Shown here in pieces: positions 25,283 through 33,269 of a DNA stretch of 64,000 nucleotides (position 1 is its first letter; the number at the start of each line of letters is the position of its first letter). The stretch comes from Candidatus Uhrbacteria bacterium (lineage in GTDB: Bacteria; Patescibacteriota; Patescibacteriia; 2-12-FULL-60-25). The notes beneath the pieces are model-generated. The model saw only the letters and a list, made by a program, of their open reading frames with translations. It was not told the origin of the DNA and did not search any database. The stretch spans positions 326,327 through 390,326 of the forward strand of contig JAIOPK010000006.1 in NCBI GenBank assembly GCA_021413945.1. Reading direction: 5' to 3'. The translations under genes were made by a program, and so were the position numbers.

Positions 25283-25304
25283 GCGATGGATTATGCGTTA
25301 AATT
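25276..25304 (+). promoter_or_regulatory. Promoter of the NifU-like gene, predicted leaderless
   Basis: TTGTCA (25276-25281), 17-base spacer, TAAATT (25299-25304); ATG 25314 follows after nine bases. Confidence 0.75.
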
Positions 25305-25313
25305 TAGCTTGAT

Positions 25314-25562
25314 ATGGGCAAAAATCGCGAGGAATTGAAGGCGGAGGTGGAACAGGTACTCAATGTGGTACGTGGGAGCCTTGCGATGCATGGCGGGAAT
25401 GTCGAGCTTATCGATGCCGATCCGGAGACCGGGAAAGTACAGGTTCGATTTCAGGGTGCTTGCGTGGGCTGTCCGATGTCGGAGATGACGTTTAAGGCCG
25501 GTATCGAAGAGACATTGCTTGAGATGCTGCCGGACGTAAAAGAGGTCGAGCAGGTAGCCTAA
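25314..25562 (+). CDS. NifU C-terminal domain protein (Fe-S scaffold/carrier)
   Basis: 82-aa stand-alone Nfu domain that carries an Fe-S cluster between subunits through the CxxC in 'GACVGCPMSEMTFKAGIE'. The preceding 'VLNVVRGSLAMHGGNVELIDAD' is the family's conserved N-terminal helix and strand. No other Fe-S assembly gene is in the window. Leaderless-type start behind a promoter that shares its -35 with rpmA. Confidence 0.95.
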   Translation: MGKNREELKAEVEQVLNVVRGSLAMHGGNVELIDADPETGKVQVRFQGACVGCPMSEMTFKAGIEETLLEMLPDVKEVEQVA

Positions 25563-25570
25563 CCCTTGTC

Positions 25571-25948
25571 ATGACATTCAGCGCATGGCTCTTTTCCGCT
25601 AAACTTGCCTGGGGCAAGCCGTGGATGCGTTGGATGTCGCTTTCGGCGCTCGCGCTTCCGCTCGTGGCGGGGACCTTGTTCCTGCTGAACGTCTTGCCGG
25701 CGGCCCAAAGCCGGGGAAGTCTCGTTTACCATTATAATATTTATCTTGGTATCGACGACGTACGCACTTGGTGGTGGGCCTTGGCATTGCCGACAGCGTG
25801 GTTGCTCTTCACGCTCGGCGATCTCATCGTCGCCTACGGCATGTATCGCAACGATTCCTTTATGTCTGCGGCGCTTGTTTCTTTTGCCGTCGCTTGGGGT
25901 TTTCCCTGGGCCGGCGCTCTTTTCTACCTTTCATTGTTTAACGTATGA
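25571..25948 (+). CDS. Orphan membrane protein coupled to mraY
   Basis: Unrecognised 125-aa protein with three hydrophobic helices (~20-42, 65-87, 95-118), and a Trp-rich middle ('DVRTWWWALALPTAWLLF'). It starts eight bases after the NifU-like stop and overlaps mraY by ATGA, so it leads the mraY-ftsW-murG set on the transcript. It could assist lipid II synthesis, but only position suggests this. Confidence 0.65.
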   Translation: MTFSAWLFSAKLAWGKPWMRWMSLSALALPLVAGTLFLLNVLPAAQSRGSLVYHYNIYLGIDDVRTWWWALALPTAWLLFTLGDLIVAYGMYRNDSFMSAALVSFAVAWGFPWAGALFYLSLFNV

Positions 25949-26997
25949 CCGCTGATTTGATCCATGTTGCCCGACCGTTAGGCATGACCGCATTGGCATT
26001 TGTGATCTCCGTGGTCGCAACGCCGCTCCTCATCCGTCTGCTCAAGCGTTTTAAGATGGGTAAGTCGATACGCGATGCGGAATCCGCGCCGGTGATGGCG
26101 GCAAAGCATGCGCATAAGGCCGGAACGCCCACGATGGGCGGTATCGTTATTTGGGCGACGGTGCTGATTATCGTGTTTGCTTTTGCCCTCGGGAGTTATC
26201 TTTTTCCGGGTACGTGGCTAGGCGACGCTAATTTTCTTTCACGCGGACAGACATGGCTTCCGCTCGGGCTCTTGGCCGTATCGGCTTTGGTTGGTTTGGC
26301 CGATGACTATCTCAATATACGGCGCATGGGCGGCGGCAAAGGCGGCGGTTTGCGCATGCGTTATCGGATTTTGTCGTATACGCTCGTGGCGATTCTCGGA
26401 GCCTGGTGGTTTTATACTCGACTTGATTGGAGTCAGCTTCATGTCCCTTTTTACGGGACGTTTGATATTGGTTTGTGGTACGTACCGTTTTTCATTCTTG
26501 TCGTCGCTTCCACATCGTTCTCGGTGAATGAGATCGACGGTCTCGACGGACTTGCTGGAGGAACGCTGTTGGCCTCGTTTGGTGCCTTTGCCGTGATCGC
26601 TTGGTCGCAAGGACGATTTGATTTGGCGACGTTGTGTGCGGCGATTATCGGTGCGTTGATCGGATTCCTTTGGTTTAATATCACACCGGCGGAGGTGTTT
26701 ATGGGTGATACGGGTTCCATGCCGCTTGGAACCGTCCTTGCCGTTGTTGCGCTGATGACAAACCAGCCGCTGCTTCTGCTTATTATCGGTCTGCCGTTTG
26801 TCATCGAAAGTCTTTCGGTGATTATTCAGGTGACGAGCAAGAAGTTGCGGGGAAAGAAAGTGTTTCTCTCCGCGCCGATCCATCACCACTTGGAAGCCAT
26901 CGGCTGGAGCGAGCCCAGAATCGTCATGCGTTTTTGGCTGATCTCGTTTGTTCTGGCCGGACTTGGCGTCGTCCTCGCGCTTATCGATAAAATTTAA
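25945..26997 (+). CDS. mraY: Phospho-N-acetylmuramoyl-pentapeptide transferase
   Basis: Makes lipid I from UDP-MurNAc-pentapeptide and undecaprenyl phosphate. 350 aa, ten helices. MraY signatures: 'KAGTPTMGGIVIW' (~58), 'LADDYLNIRR' (Asp pair, ~118), 'NEIDGLDGLAGG' (~196), 'VFMGDTGSMPLG' (~252) and 'SAPIHHHLEAIGW' (HHH loop, ~312). ATG overlaps the upstream stop, and its TAA shares a base with the ftsW ATG, so three genes are translationally linked. Confidence 0.98.
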   Translation: MTADLIHVARPLGMTALAFVISVVATPLLIRLLKRFKMGKSIRDAESAPVMAAKHAHKAGTPTMGGIVIWATVLIIVFAFALGSYLFPGTWLGDANFLSRGQTWLPLGLLAVSALVGLADDYLNIRRMGGGKGGGLRMRYRILSYTLVAILGAWWFYTRLDWSQLHVPFYGTFDIGLWYVPFFILVVASTSFSVNEIDGLDGLAGGTLLASFGAFAVIAWSQGRFDLATLCAAIIGALIGFLWFNITPAEVFMGDTGSMPLGTVLAVVALMTNQPLLLLIIGLPFVIESLSVIIQVTSKKLRGKKVFLSAPIHHHLEAIGWSEPRIVMRFWLISFVLAGLGVVLALIDKI

Positions 26998-28115
26998 TGC
27001 GTCTCACGCTCCGACAACGCCTGCTCGCGCTCGACCCGGTTCTTGTCGGACTGGCTTTGGGTTTGACGCTGCTCGGTTTGGCGGTGCTGATGAGCGCGAC
27101 GGGTCCGGTGGCGTTCCAGCGTTATGACGACTCGCTCTTTTTTGTGAAGCGCCAGCTGCTGCAAGGCGTTTTACCGGGAATGACGATGTTCCTGTTTTTT
27201 GCCTTCATCGATTACCGCATTTGGAAACGTCTGGCATTTCCGGCTCTCGTTGCGACATTTGGATTGCTGCTGCTGCCCTATATCCCGGGAATCGGCGTCG
27301 AGGTGGGCGGATCGCATAGCTGGGCGGCGTTTGGTCCATTGCGTTTTCAACCGTCGGAAATCGTGAAGTTTACATTTTTGATTTATCTTGCGGCGTGGTT
27401 TTCCGGCCGGACGCCGGAGCGTATGCGCGATTGGCATGAGCTTATTCCTTTTGGCGGAGCACTTGGAGCCGTGTGTCTGCTTTTGATTGCGCAACCGGAT
27501 ACGGGGACGACAGCCGTGATCGCGGGTATGTCGCTTTTTCTCTATGTGTTTTCGGGTGCTCCGATGGTTTGGTTTATCGGTATGTCGGCCGGAGGCGCTG
27601 CGATCATCGCCATGCTGATTAAGTTCTCACCCTATCGCGCCGCTCGTTTTATGACGTTCCTTCATCCGGAACTCGATCCGCAGGGTATCGGCTATCATAT
27701 CAACCAGGCGATACTTGCGGTCGGGTCGGGAGGATTCCTCGGGCTTGGTTTTGGGAAGTCGCGGCAGAAATATTTGTATTTGCCTGAAGTGGAGGCTGAC
27801 TCGATTTTTGCGGTGATGGCGGAGGAGCTTGGATTTTTTCTGACGATGATCGTGCTTCTGCTTTTCGTTGCTTTTGTCTGGCGATGCTTTGTGATCTCGC
27901 GTAAATCAAAAGATCGATTTGGATCTTTGCTCGCCGCCGGATTTGGCTGCTGGATTGCGGTGCAGGCTTGGATGAATATTGCGTCGATGATCGGGCTTAT
28001 GCCGATTACAGGCGTCACCTTGCCGTTTATCTCGCATGGTGGTACATCGCTTACGATATTATTGGCGGCATCGGGACTTGTGGCCGGAATTACGCGAACG
28101 AATCGTGAAACATAA
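26997..28115 (+). CDS. ftsW: SEDS peptidoglycan polymerase FtsW/RodA
   Basis: Lipid II glycosyltransferase of the SEDS family, 372 aa with ten predicted helices. 'PSEIVKFTFLIYLAAWF' and 'PDTGTTAVI' in the middle and the catalytic Asp in 'LPEVEADSIFAVMAEELGF' (~262). 'GVTLPFISHGGTSL' near the end is the FtsW/RodA signature. Its place between mraY and murG favours FtsW over RodA. It would pair with the PBP at 58653. Confidence 0.94.
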   Translation: MRLTLRQRLLALDPVLVGLALGLTLLGLAVLMSATGPVAFQRYDDSLFFVKRQLLQGVLPGMTMFLFFAFIDYRIWKRLAFPALVATFGLLLLPYIPGIGVEVGGSHSWAAFGPLRFQPSEIVKFTFLIYLAAWFSGRTPERMRDWHELIPFGGALGAVCLLLIAQPDTGTTAVIAGMSLFLYVFSGAPMVWFIGMSAGGAAIIAMLIKFSPYRAARFMTFLHPELDPQGIGYHINQAILAVGSGGFLGLGFGKSRQKYLYLPEVEADSIFAVMAEELGFFLTMIVLLLFVAFVWRCFVISRKSKDRFGSLLAAGFGCWIAVQAWMNIASMIGLMPITGVTLPFISHGGTSLTILLAASGLVAGITRTNRET

Positions 28116-28116
28116 T

Positions 28117-29163
28117 ATGAAAATTGCTTTTGCGGGAGGAGGATCGTTGGGGCCGGTGACGCCGCTTTTGGCTGTGGCGCGCAGGCTCAAGATTGCTTCG
28201 TCGTCCGGGACTCCTCGCAATGACAACGTCGACTTCATTTGGTTTGGGACGGCGGATGGGCCGGAGAGGGATTTGATCGAGAAGGAGGGAATAAAGTTTT
28301 TTCCGATTACCGTTGCTAAATTTCCGCGCTATCCGGATATGCGATGGTTGACGTTTCCTTTTGACATGATGAAGGCCAAGCGTGAGGCTCGGGAGGTTTT
28401 GGAAAAGGAGAGGCCGGATGCGGTTGTGTCGGCAGGAGGATTTACGGCGGTGCCGGTTATTCGGGAGGCATCGAAGATGGGGATTCCGTGCGCGATTCAT
28501 CAGTTGGATGCGTTGATGAGTTGGTCGAATAAAGTCGTTGAGAAATATTGCGTGTCAAAGACGACGTCGTTTGCAAGAGACGGATATGACTTGATTGCGA
28601 CGCCGTCGAGATTTTCTTTAAATGATTTACCGGAGAAGCATGCCGGAGCGAAGCCGGTTGTGTTCGTCGTCGGCGGAGGAACCGGTTCAGGAGCCCTGAA
28701 TGGAGCGATTTCGTCGCAGCTTGATCGATGGTTGGCATTTGCCGATGTCATGCATGCGACGGGGGCCGGGAAGAAAGGCGACCTAGTCGATCGTGAAGGA
28801 TATACGGTGCGTGAATTATTCGATCAGAATGAAATGAAGCGGGCGTTGGCGGATGCGGATCTTGTGATTACGCGTGCGGGCATTGGTTCTTTGTCGGATG
28901 TTGCATCATGCTCGAAAGCGGCGATTGTTGTGCCGATTCCAAATGGGCAGCAAATAAAAAACGCGGAGGTGTTTCATGCGGCGAAGGCGGGGTTGTATGT
29001 GAGGCAGGATCAGGAAGATTTTGCGGGAATGTTGTTCGGAGTCGCAAAGCATGTTTTGTCGGACAGAGTCGAGTTACAGCGACTTGGAGAGACGGCACAT
29101 GCATTTTTTCAGACGGATGATGGAGGAGAGCTGGCGGAACGGGTTATCAAGATCGCCGCTTAA
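28117..29163 (+). CDS. murG: MurG-like UDP-GlcNAc transferase with altered motifs
   Basis: GT28-family enzyme that should convert lipid I to lipid II; 348 aa, one base after ftsW. Recognised from 'VSAGGFTAVPVIREA', 'VVGGGTGSGALN', 'DLVITRAGIGSLSDVA' and 'VVPIPNGQQIKNAEVF'. Departures: the first loop reads 'GGGSLGPVTPLLAVA', lacking the His of GGTGGHxxP that is catalytic in E. coli, and the C-terminal NHQ reads 'NGQ'. Residues ~25-37 ('KIASSSGTPRNDN') come from an inserted palindromic repeat (28190-28224). Context makes the role likely despite the changes. Confidence 0.88.
   Translation: MKIAFAGGGSLGPVTPLLAVARRLKIASSSGTPRNDNVDFIWFGTADGPERDLIEKEGIKFFPITVAKFPRYPDMRWLTFPFDMMKAKREAREVLEKERPDAVVSAGGFTAVPVIREASKMGIPCAIHQLDALMSWSNKVVEKYCVSKTTSFARDGYDLIATPSRFSLNDLPEKHAGAKPVVFVVGGGTGSGALNGAISSQLDRWLAFADVMHATGAGKKGDLVDREGYTVRELFDQNEMKRALADADLVITRAGIGSLSDVASCSKAAIVVPIPNGQQIKNAEVFHAAKAGLYVRQDQEDFAGMLFGVAKHVLSDRVELQRLGETAHAFFQTDDGGELAERVIKIAA
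28190..28224 (+). repeat. Interspersed palindromic repeat inserted in murG
   Basis: AGATTGCTTCGTCGTCCGGG... ending CTCCTCGCAATGAC is the same style as the widespread 'GTCATTGCGAG' dispersed repeat; GATTGC and GCAATG flank it as imperfect arms. It is in frame and encodes KIASSSGTPRNDN. I see no second copy in this window. Confidence 0.65.
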
Positions 29164-29170
29164 AAATGCG

Positions 29171-29200
29171 AACGCCCCCCGAAATACTTCGGGGGGCGTT
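29171..29200. terminator. Hairpin between murG and the convergent 29207-29608 gene
   Basis: Perfect 13-bp stem AACGCCCCCCGAA/TTCGGGGGGCGTT with an ATAC loop, eight bases after the murG stop. Its apex is nearly identical to the hairpin at 36714. Confidence 0.85.
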
Positions 29201-29206
29201 TCAGTT

Positions 29207-29608
29207 TCAGGCTGCCCAGGCGAGGGCGGCTTCGAGATCGCCGAGGAAGATCTCGAGCTTGCTGCGACCGGCGAAGGACAGGGTCACGGTCTCGTAGTCG
29301 GAGCACGGCTCCATGCGGAGGGGGCCTGTCTTGCCGTCGCGTTCGACGGAAGCACCGTGGGTGATCCTTGCCTCGACCATGAATTGGTCGCTCGAAGCCG
29401 AGCGGTAGGCCTTGTCGCGGAGCTCCTTGAGGAGGTTGCCGGCCATCGGCTTCAGGCAGACCCCCGCCTCGCCGATCCAGAGACCGTCTTCACGGCGCGG
29501 ATCGGCGATGAGGGAGACGAGGTAGAGGAAGCTGTCGGACCGGTACAGGGACATTTCCCGGGTACGGCCGTCGGGAAGGGTCTGAGTGAGGGCACGGATC
29601 AGCTGCAT
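29207..29608 (-). CDS. Orphan soluble protein, SD-cassette class
   Basis: Unrecognised 133-aa protein. Predicted beta-rich N-terminal part ('REMSLYRSDSFLYLVSLIADP'), a short helix ('MAGNLLKELRDKAYRS') and a C-terminal 'ETVTLSFAGRSKLEIFLGDLEAALAWA'. AGGAGG eight bases before ATG 29608, TTGACA further upstream (29664-29669), C-rich codons and its own hairpin are typical of the solitary cassettes here. No function suggested. Confidence 0.65.
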   Translation of the reverse strand: MQLIRALTQTLPDGRTREMSLYRSDSFLYLVSLIADPRREDGLWIGEAGVCLKPMAGNLLKELRDKAYRSASSDQFMVEARITHGASVERDGKTGPLRMEPCSDYETVTLSFAGRSKLEIFLGDLEAALAWAA

Positions 29609-29689
29609 CGGGGAACCTCCTGGTTTGAGCGAGCCAAAGAATCCAATCAGAAATTGGCCAAGGTGTCAATCCTGACGTAGTCTTTAGAT

Positions 29690-30676
29690 ATGGAAATCAA
29701 GGCTTTCAAGAGCCGATTTGACCGCGTGCTCCGTCGCGAGCTGGGTCGACGGGTCGCGGAGAATAAACGGCTCACTACGGACAAGCGTATCCGCGAGGTT
29801 GTCGCGTATGCCGAGCGCTTGGTCATGGCCGGAGGGAAACGGGTTCGACCGTATCTTGCTTTCATTGCCTACAAAGTCGTGGGAGGGAAAAAGGATCAGG
29901 AGATCTTGGAGACAATTGTCGGCCTCGAATTATTTCATGCGTTTGCCCTTGTTCACGACGACATCATGGATCGAGGAACGTTGCGACATGGGTTGCCGAC
30001 GACGCATGTCCGTTTTGGCGACTCTCAAGCGATCTTGCTCGGGGATCTTTTGTTTAATTGGGCGAATGCATGTTTGAACGGAACAAAGGCGTATCCGATT
30101 TTTCAGAAGATGATCGACGAAGTGATTACGGGGCAGATGCTTGATGTCGATTCGATGTCGCGCCAATCCGTCGAAATGGGAATGATCGAGGAGCGCCATC
30201 GATTGAAGACGGCGAGCTATACGTTTGTGAGACCGATGCAGATTGGGTTTGCGATGGCGGGCGGTTCGTCCAAGTTGATGAAGTTTGCGGAAGCGTATGG
30301 GTTTCCGTTGGGGGTTGGGTTTCAGATTCAGGATGATTGGCTTGATTTGACGAGCAAGCCGGATGAAATCGGGAAGACGGCGTTTTCGGATTTGCGGGAT
30401 GGGCAGCATACGTTGTTTACGCAGTATATTGTCGAGCGGGGGACATCAGGGGAGAAGAAAGAGCTGAAGAAGATTTTTGGGAAATCGCTGACGGAGAAGG
30501 ATAGAGCGAAGATTTCGAAGCTGTTCGAAGAGAGCGGGGCTATTGAACACGGGTGCATGCTTATTGAAACGTATTTTGAGGAGGCGGAGGAGGCTGTGGT
30601 TGCGACGAGTCTGTCAAAGAAACAGAGGGAACCGTTTTTGAAACTGGTCGAATATTTACGTGAACGAGCGTCATAA
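29690..30676 (+). CDS. Polyprenyl (farnesyl/geranylgeranyl-type) diphosphate synthase
   Basis: Trans-isoprenyl diphosphate synthase, 328 aa. First Asp-rich motif 'LVHDDIMDRGTLRHG' (~91) and second 'QIQDDWLDLTSKPDEIGKT' (~222); 'AGGKRVRPYLAF' binds IPP. The residue before the first motif ('HAFALVHDD') suggests a medium chain. It would provide the primer for UppS. TAGTCT (29678-29683) lies six bases before ATG, so the start is predicted leaderless. Confidence 0.94.
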   Translation: MEIKAFKSRFDRVLRRELGRRVAENKRLTTDKRIREVVAYAERLVMAGGKRVRPYLAFIAYKVVGGKKDQEILETIVGLELFHAFALVHDDIMDRGTLRHGLPTTHVRFGDSQAILLGDLLFNWANACLNGTKAYPIFQKMIDEVITGQMLDVDSMSRQSVEMGMIEERHRLKTASYTFVRPMQIGFAMAGGSSKLMKFAEAYGFPLGVGFQIQDDWLDLTSKPDEIGKTAFSDLRDGQHTLFTQYIVERGTSGEKKELKKIFGKSLTEKDRAKISKLFEESGAIEHGCMLIETYFEEAEEAVVATSLSKKQREPFLKLVEYLRERAS

Positions 30677-30682
30677 GATACG

Positions 30683-30708
30683 AAAAATCCGCCTCTTGGC
30701 GGATTTTT
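30683..30708. terminator. Bidirectional terminator between prenyl synthase and tRNA-Lys
   Basis: Perfect 11-bp stem AAAAATCCGCC/GGCGGATTTTT around TCTT, with the A/T tracts inside the stem so that it works in both directions. Confidence 0.9.
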
Positions 30709-30711
30709 CTA

Positions 30712-30787
30712 TGGTGGGACCGGCGGGGATTGAACCCGCGACCGTTGGCTTAAAAGGCCACTGCTCTACCAACTGAGCTACAGTCCC
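30712..30787 (-). tRNA. tRNA-Lys (anticodon TTT)
   Basis: Minus-strand cloverleaf: acceptor GGGACTG pairs with CGGTCCC, discriminator A and an encoded CCA (30712-30714). D-arm 'AGCTCAGTTGGTAGAGC', anticodon loop CTTTTAA, T-loop GTTCAATC. 76 bases with CCA. Confidence 0.97.
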
Positions 30788-30825
30788 AGGCTGCGTCCAT
30801 GACAATCGAGGCTTTTAGCGCTAGG

Positions 30826-30854
30826 ATACTAGCAGATTTCCGCTAAGAAATCAA
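30826..30854 (-). promoter_or_regulatory. tRNA-Lys promoter with extended -10
   Basis: Minus strand TTGATT (30849-30854), 17-base spacer ending TGC, then TAGTAT (30826-30831). The -35 touches the start of the divergent glycosyltransferase gene. Confidence 0.7.
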
Positions 30855-30857
30855 GAC

Positions 30858-31973
30858 ATGCGCATCCACTTCATTGGTGCCAAGGGGATACCGTCCGACT
30901 CCGTCCCGGGAGCCGGGGGTGTTGAGCGACATGTGGAGCAGATTGCCTCGAGACTGGCGGAGCATGGGCATCGGGTGAGCGTGTATATTCGGAAGTACGC
31001 CGACTATCGACGCCATACATGGAACGGGGTGCGGTTGATTCGAATTCCTTCGTTTCGGTCAAAGAACCTTGATACGATTACACACGTTTTTCTGTCGACC
31101 CTGCACGTTCTGTTTCAAGAAACAGACATTATTCATTATCACGGCGTTGGTCCGTCGACGATGGCTTGGATACCACGATTGTTGAAGCCGCGTACAAAAG
31201 TTATCTGTACGTTTCATAGCCGCGATTGGTTTGACTCTAAATGGGGTTGGTTTGCAAAAACGTATTTGAAATTTGGCGAGTGGGCGGCGGTGCATTTTCC
31301 GCATCGCACGATTGTCATTTCGCACACGCTTCAAGTTTGGTGCCGCAAGGCTTGGAAGAAGCAGACCGACTATATTCCGAATGGTGCGGACTTACTCGGA
31401 CCGCAAGGCTCTTCCGAGCTTGTTCGATTTGGTTTGCAAGCGGGGAAGTATTTTCTAGGCGTAGGACGATTGGTGCCGAACAAGGCTTACGAAGTGGCGA
31501 TTGAGGCGTATCGGCATGTGAAGTCCGATTTTCCGCTCGTCATTATCGGGGAGTCATTTCATTCCACCGCCTATGATCACAAGCTCCTTGATCTGGCAGA
31601 GCGCGATCAGCGCATCCGACTTGTAGGCTATCAGAGCGGATTGGCGTTGCGACAGTTGTTTGCGAATTGCTACGCCTTTGTCCATCCGTCACGAGCGGAG
31701 GGATTGTCGGTGACGATTATCGAGGCGATGGCGGCGGGCAAAGTGGTGATCATGTCGGATATTAAGGAGAACCTTGAATTGATCGATCATAGCGGTATCG
31801 CGTTTAAGACAGATGATCGACAGGAATTGAAGGAGGCGATGGAGCTTGTGCTAGCCGATCCGGCGATGGTCGAGGAACGCGGTCGACGGGCTCGGGAGAT
31901 GGTGAAGAAGGAGTATTCTTGGGCAAGAGTCGTTGACCAGACGGAGAAATTGTATAAGGATGTGAGCCAATGA
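30858..31973 (+). CDS. GT4-family glycosyltransferase
   Basis: Retaining GT-B glycosyltransferase of 371 aa acting in the cytoplasm on a lipid- or sugar-linked acceptor. 'GGVERHVEQIASRLAEHGHRV' is the N-terminal nucleotide-fold start; 'IIHYHGVGPSTMAW' and 'DYIPNGADL' are family landmarks, and the E-x7-E motif is 'EGLSVTIIEAMAAGKVVI' (~285). Acceptor and donor are unknown. It overlaps murD by ATGA and heads a run to gltX that includes the WecG-like gene, so a role in a surface glycan is plausible. Confidence 0.9.
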   Translation: MRIHFIGAKGIPSDSVPGAGGVERHVEQIASRLAEHGHRVSVYIRKYADYRRHTWNGVRLIRIPSFRSKNLDTITHVFLSTLHVLFQETDIIHYHGVGPSTMAWIPRLLKPRTKVICTFHSRDWFDSKWGWFAKTYLKFGEWAAVHFPHRTIVISHTLQVWCRKAWKKQTDYIPNGADLLGPQGSSELVRFGLQAGKYFLGVGRLVPNKAYEVAIEAYRHVKSDFPLVIIGESFHSTAYDHKLLDLAERDQRIRLVGYQSGLALRQLFANCYAFVHPSRAEGLSVTIIEAMAAGKVVIMSDIKENLELIDHSGIAFKTDDRQELKEAMELVLADPAMVEERGRRAREMVKKEYSWARVVDQTEKLYKDVSQ

Positions 31974-33268
31974 ACGTATTGATTTTGGGGCTGGGACAAT
32001 ATCCGAAAGGCAGCGGTGTAGCCGCGGCTTTGCATTTTGCGAAAGCGGGAGATCAGGTGATCGCAACCGACCTAAAGACAGAGGCGCAGCTCGCGGATAA
32101 TGTGAAGCAGCTTTCACGTTTTAAGAATGTCCGATTTAAACTAGGGAAACATGATCCCAAGGATATTGCATGGGCGCATTTGATCGTGCGAGGTCCGAGT
32201 GTGCGAGACTCGTCGAAGGAGATGAAGTTAGCACGCAAGCTCGGGAAATCGGTTACGAGTGATCTCGCTTTATTTTTGGAGGCTTGTCCTTGTCTCGTGA
32301 TTGGGATTACGGGAACGCGCGGGAAGAGTACGACGACGGCGATGATTCACGAGGTCTTGTCGGCATCAAAGAAGTGGCGGAAGGTTTGGCTCGGTGGAAA
32401 TATTTTGATATCTCCGCTGACGTTTTTGGCACAGGTAAAGTCCAAGGATCTTGTTGTCCTTGAAATGAGCAGTTTTCAGTTGGAAGGAACCGGCGATGCC
32501 GGTATCTCACCGCATATCGCCGTGTGGACAAACTTGATGTGCGATCATTTGAACATGTATCCGTCGATGGCCGAGTACGCGGAAGCAAAAGCACAGATCT
32601 TCCGCCATCAAGATGCGGATGATGTTGTTTTCTTTCCTGCCGACAAGTCATTTAACGTCTATACGAAGGAGGCTCCGAGTGAGGTTGTCCGTGTAAAGAA
32701 GTCGAGCATCGTGCTTTCCATTCCGGGCGAACACAATCAGATGAATGCGAGTTTTGCCGCCGCTGTCGCCAAAGAGCTGGGTGTTTCTGCGTCGAAGATC
32801 AAATCCGCGCTAAAGGCTTTCAAGGGATTACCGAATCGTATCGAGACGATCGCAACAAAAGGCGGACTGACTTTCGTGAACGATACGACGGCTACGACGC
32901 CGGATGGGACGATTGCCGCTCTCAATTCGTATCCGGCTAAGAATGATCGTCTGATTCATTTGATTTTTGGCGGTGCGGATAAGGAGTTGGATTTTACCGA
33001 GGTGACGAAGCTACTTAAGAAGCGCAAAGATGTCGGCGTTTATCTGTTGGCGGGAACGGCGCATAAGAAGATCGAAATTCAGTTCAAAAAGTCGGGCATT
33101 CATTATGCGGACTTTGAGAATTTTGATGCGGTCTTTTCGAAGTTGAAAGAGATGACGGAGAAGGGCGATATCGTTTTGCTTTCTCCCGGTTGTGCAAGCT
33201 TTGGATTGTTCAAGAATGAGTTTCATCGCGGGGAGGAGTTTGTGAAATTGGTGAAGAAGTGGAAATAG
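31970..33268 (+). CDS. murD: UDP-N-acetylmuramoylalanine-D-glutamate ligase
   Basis: Mur ligase adding D-Glu to UDP-MurNAc-L-Ala. 432 aa. N-terminal Rossmann part 'VLILGLGQYPKGSGVAAAL', ATP loop 'GITGTRGKSTTT' (~114), 'EMSSFQLEG', 'NLMCDHLNMYPSMAEYAEAK' and the C-terminal 'LSPGCASFGLFKNEFHRGEEF', which is diagnostic for MurD. Translation is coupled to the upstream glycosyltransferase. murC and murE are not in the window. Confidence 0.95.
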   Translation: MNVLILGLGQYPKGSGVAAALHFAKAGDQVIATDLKTEAQLADNVKQLSRFKNVRFKLGKHDPKDIAWAHLIVRGPSVRDSSKEMKLARKLGKSVTSDLALFLEACPCLVIGITGTRGKSTTTAMIHEVLSASKKWRKVWLGGNILISPLTFLAQVKSKDLVVLEMSSFQLEGTGDAGISPHIAVWTNLMCDHLNMYPSMAEYAEAKAQIFRHQDADDVVFFPADKSFNVYTKEAPSEVVRVKKSSIVLSIPGEHNQMNASFAAAVAKELGVSASKIKSALKAFKGLPNRIETIATKGGLTFVNDTTATTPDGTIAALNSYPAKNDRLIHLIFGGADKELDFTEVTKLLKKRKDVGVYLLAGTAHKKIEIQFKKSGIHYADFENFDAVFSKLKEMTEKGDIVLLSPGCASFGLFKNEFHRGEEFVKLVKKWK

Positions 33269-33269
33269 T

